A DNA stretch of 64,000 nt from Citromicrobium bathyomarinum (GTDB lineage Bacteria; Pseudomonadota; Alphaproteobacteria; Sphingomonadales; Sphingomonadaceae). The notes under the pieces were generated by a model. It did not search any database. It was not told the origin of the DNA and saw only the letters and a list, made by a program, of their open reading frames with translations. Below are positions 62,160 to 64,000 of the stretch, one piece after another. Within the stretch, counting starts at the first letter, position 1. Every line of letters begins with the position of its first letter. Both the position numbers and the translations under genes were made by a program. The stretch covers positions 2,401,501-2,465,500 of the forward strand of contig CP155577.1 in assembly GCA_001306305.2 (NCBI GenBank), read 5' to 3'.

Positions 62160-64000
62160 TCAATATCGGAAGCTGAAGGATGCGCCGAATGTCCGGGGTT
62201 CACCCGTAAAGCGGACGGCACCGTCTCCGGCAGAAGCGACCGAGTTCCAGTAGTATTCGTCGGTCAGGTTCCTGCCATAGATGCTGAGCCTCCAGCCATT
62301 GTCGGAAATCAGCCCAACGCGGGCATCAAGTAGCGTGTAGGACGGCATCGCAAAACTTGCCGGCTCGCCAAGATCAGCGAAGGTGTCATCCCGATATGTG
62401 ACGCTGCCGCCAATGAACGGTCGGATAGTGCCGCTGGTCTGGAACTCGTACTCGGCATCGAGATTGGCCGACCACGGTGGAGCGTAGCTGAATTCCTTGC
62501 CAGAATAATCGAGTGGCTGGCCGGCGAAATCGAAACCAACGAAGTTTTTGACCTCTGTATCGATGTAGGTCGCCCCGCCCGTGATTCGGAGTCCGTCAAT
62601 CGGCTCTGCAGTAATGTCGAATTCAATGCCATCCACCGTCGACTCAGGAATATTGACAAGTGTGGCTGTCACTAGCGCACCCTGAAGGACCGGGAGGAAC
62701 CCGAAGAACTGTTTGTCCTTATAGTCGTAATGGAACGCTGCCGCATTGAGCTGAACCCTGCCATCGGCCAAAGTGAGCTTTGCGCCAGCTTCATACGACG
62801 TCAGCTCCTCCTGTGTGACAGGCTGGATGACCGAATTGAAGAGGTTGACGATAACCGGAAAAGTACCGGCCTTGTAGCCTCTGCTGACTGCCCCGTAGAG
62901 AAGCACCTGGTCCGAGGGCTCGTAGCTGACGATCCCGCGCCATGCGACGTTATCTTCCTTCTGGGTTTGATCTGCGAAGACTGGAAGGAACGAGAAATTG
63001 GGGGGGCCGTCATCAATGGTAATACACCCGCCCGATACGTAGGCTGCCGCCAAAGGCGGATCGATGCCCGAAACGATCGCCTGGCTGATCGCCCGGATGC
63101 CCGGCGTGCCCCCGCCATCGAACGTACAACCGAAGATCGATTGTTCGGTGTCGGTGTAGCGCGCACCCGCACTCAGCGTGAGACCATCGACAATCTCGAA
63201 ATCGACATTACCAAAGACGGCGAGAGCTTTCTGCGTAAGGTCGTACCGCCATTCGGCCGGCGAGTTGGGCGGAAAGCCTGTATATCCGATATACTCGTTC
63301 GCTACGCCTTCCGTGATGTCATCGTCGGCATAGCTGCCACCGATCACGAAGTTGACCCGACCATCAGCCAATTCGCCGGCTAGCCGAACTTCCTGGTTGA
63401 TCGACTCGATATCGGCTTTTGAAAGGGCCGGCTGCATTGGAACTGCCGTGCCGTCCTGATCGTGCGGAGAGCGAAAACGCGTGTCGATATAGTTCGTTAT
63501 CGACGTGAAAGTCAGGCTATCGGTAATTTCATAGTCGGCGCGCAAGATCGCCTGAACGGTATTGCTGTCCGCACGCGTATCGTAACCCAAGTCGAAATCA
63601 GCGTCGCGCGCGTCGTTGGGCTCGTTTCCGACATAACTGAGGAACGGACCTGCGGCAGGAGCTGCCGGGTTGACCGGAGTGAACAGGAATGCCTGCGCCT
63701 GCTGCTGCTCGCTCTTATCGTAAGAAGCATTGACGTTCAGCGCGACCGTCAGGCGATCTGTCGGAGTCCAGTCGAGGAGCAGCCTGCCTGCGAGTTTGTT
63801 CTGATCGCCGTTTTTCTGGTCGTTGAGAAAATACCCGCGCTGCCAGCCACCAAATTGTGTGGTTTGTGCAGCCACACGCGCACGAAGCGTGTCGCTCAAA
63901 GGTCCGCTGACATATGCCTCGGCGTTTGTTTCACCCCAATGGTTTACATCGACCCGGAAACCCGCCTCGAGGGAATAAGTAGGTTTCGCCGCGATTACGT
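62160..64000 (-). CDS. TonB-dependent receptor, N-terminal part outside window
   Basis: The open frame runs from the stop at 62160 through the right edge (about 613 codons visible), so signal peptide and plug domain are missing. The visible part is beta-barrel: LLLDWTPTDRLTVALNVNA, AVSRGYKAGTFPVIVN, ISDNGWRLSIYGRNLTDEYYW, ending GASFSFRY with a terminal aromatic. Wording such as GRNLTDEYYWNSV and GEPRTFGASF is typical of sphingomonad receptors for organic substrates. It reads toward the catabolic SDR operon in the same direction, so it is the best candidate for outer-membrane import of the island's substrate. Confidence 0.85.
   Translation of the reverse strand, partial: VIAAKPTYSLEAGFRVDVNHWGETNAEAYVSGPLSDTLRARVAAQTTQFGGWQRGYFLNDQKNGDQNKLAGRLLLDWTPTDRLTVALNVNASYDKSEQQQAQAFLFTPVNPAAPAAGPFLSYVGNEPNDARDADFDLGYDTRADSNTVQAILRADYEITDSLTFTSITNYIDTRFRSPHDQDGTAVPMQPALSKADIESINQEVRLAGELADGRVNFVIGGSYADDDITEGVANEYIGYTGFPPNSPAEWRYDLTQKALAVFGNVDFEIVDGLTLSAGARYTDTEQSIFGCTFDGGGTPGIRAISQAIVSGIDPPLAAAYVSGGCITIDDGPPNFSFLPVFADQTQKEDNVAWRGIVSYEPSDQVLLYGAVSRGYKAGTFPVIVNLFNSVIQPVTQEELTSYEAGAKLTLADGRVQLNAAAFHYDYKDKQFFGFLPVLQGALVTATLVNIPESTVDGIEFDITAEPIDGLRITGGATYIDTEVKNFVGFDFAGQPLDYSGKEFSYAPPWSANLDAEYEFQTSGTIRPFIGGSVTYRDDTFADLGEPASFAMPSYTLLDARVGLISDNGWRLSIYGRNLTDEYYWNSVASAGDGAVRFTGEPRTFGASFSFRY

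Overview
The window is a high-G+C chromosomal segment from an aerobic anoxygenic phototrophic alphaproteobacterium, most likely Sphingomonadales/Erythrobacteraceae. Grounds: reaction-centre genes pufLMC and puhABC, three TonB-dependent receptors, sphingomonad-style catabolic genes, and dense ATGA/GTGA gene overlaps. From memory, an isolated reaction-centre set without antenna or pigment genes resembles the 'incomplete' second photosynthesis cluster described in Citromicrobium. I could not check this.

Layout. 1-5.8 kb: end of a type I secretion ATPase gene and its TolC partner, a small HTH protein, glnK-amtB, and a TorF-like porin. 5.85-8.7 kb: a (2S)-methylsuccinyl-CoA dehydrogenase-type flavoprotein (ethylmalonyl-CoA pathway) coupled to a class III CoA-transferase. 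8.8-13.9 kb: puhABC (+) converging on pufLMC (-). Both transcripts start at paired PpsR/CrtJ-type TGT-N12-ACA palindromes spaced 8 bp apart; pufBA, bch and crt genes are absent from the window. 14.1-19.4 kb: dabAB (energy-coupled inorganic-carbon uptake), a small gene of unknown function and a divergent LysR regulator. 19.4-28.2 kb: PepSY/DUF membrane proteins and a TonB receptor with a Fur-like site, a DEAD-box helicase, and a second TonB receptor.

From about 28.3 kb to the end the base composition looks lower in G+C (by eye) and the content becomes a large catabolic island: two P450s, a Rieske oxygenase, a Rieske ferredoxin, a CysJ-like diflavin reductase, a TauD/TfdA-type dioxygenase, eight SDR genes (one frameshifted), three crotonase-fold proteins (one split by an IS, one very like 6-oxocamphor hydrolase), an acyl-CoA ligase, a GMC oxidoreductase, an oxoacid CoA-transferase, a LeuCD/HMG-CoA-lyase/CaiB module, a kinase-like protein, a LuxR regulator and a third TonB receptor running off the right edge. 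Two identical 955-bp IS5-family copies in opposite orientation sit in it, each flanked by TAA.

How it may work together. In the left part, light-driven proton-motive force from the reaction centre could power DAB bicarbonate uptake near a pathway that includes a carboxylation step; this is inference. In the right part, a P450 system and SDRs would oxidise an alicyclic, perhaps terpenoid, substrate to a cyclic beta-diketone. The 6-oxocamphor-hydrolase-like protein would open it, the CoA ligase and crotonases would degrade the acid, and the LeuCD-HMGL-CaiB module would finish a branched dicarboxylate. An inverted repeat, GTCCC-N8-GGGAC, recurs upstream of almost every transcription unit of the island, including the LuxR gene. 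I propose it as the operator of a substrate-specific regulon. One IS copy has separated this operator from the P450 operon.
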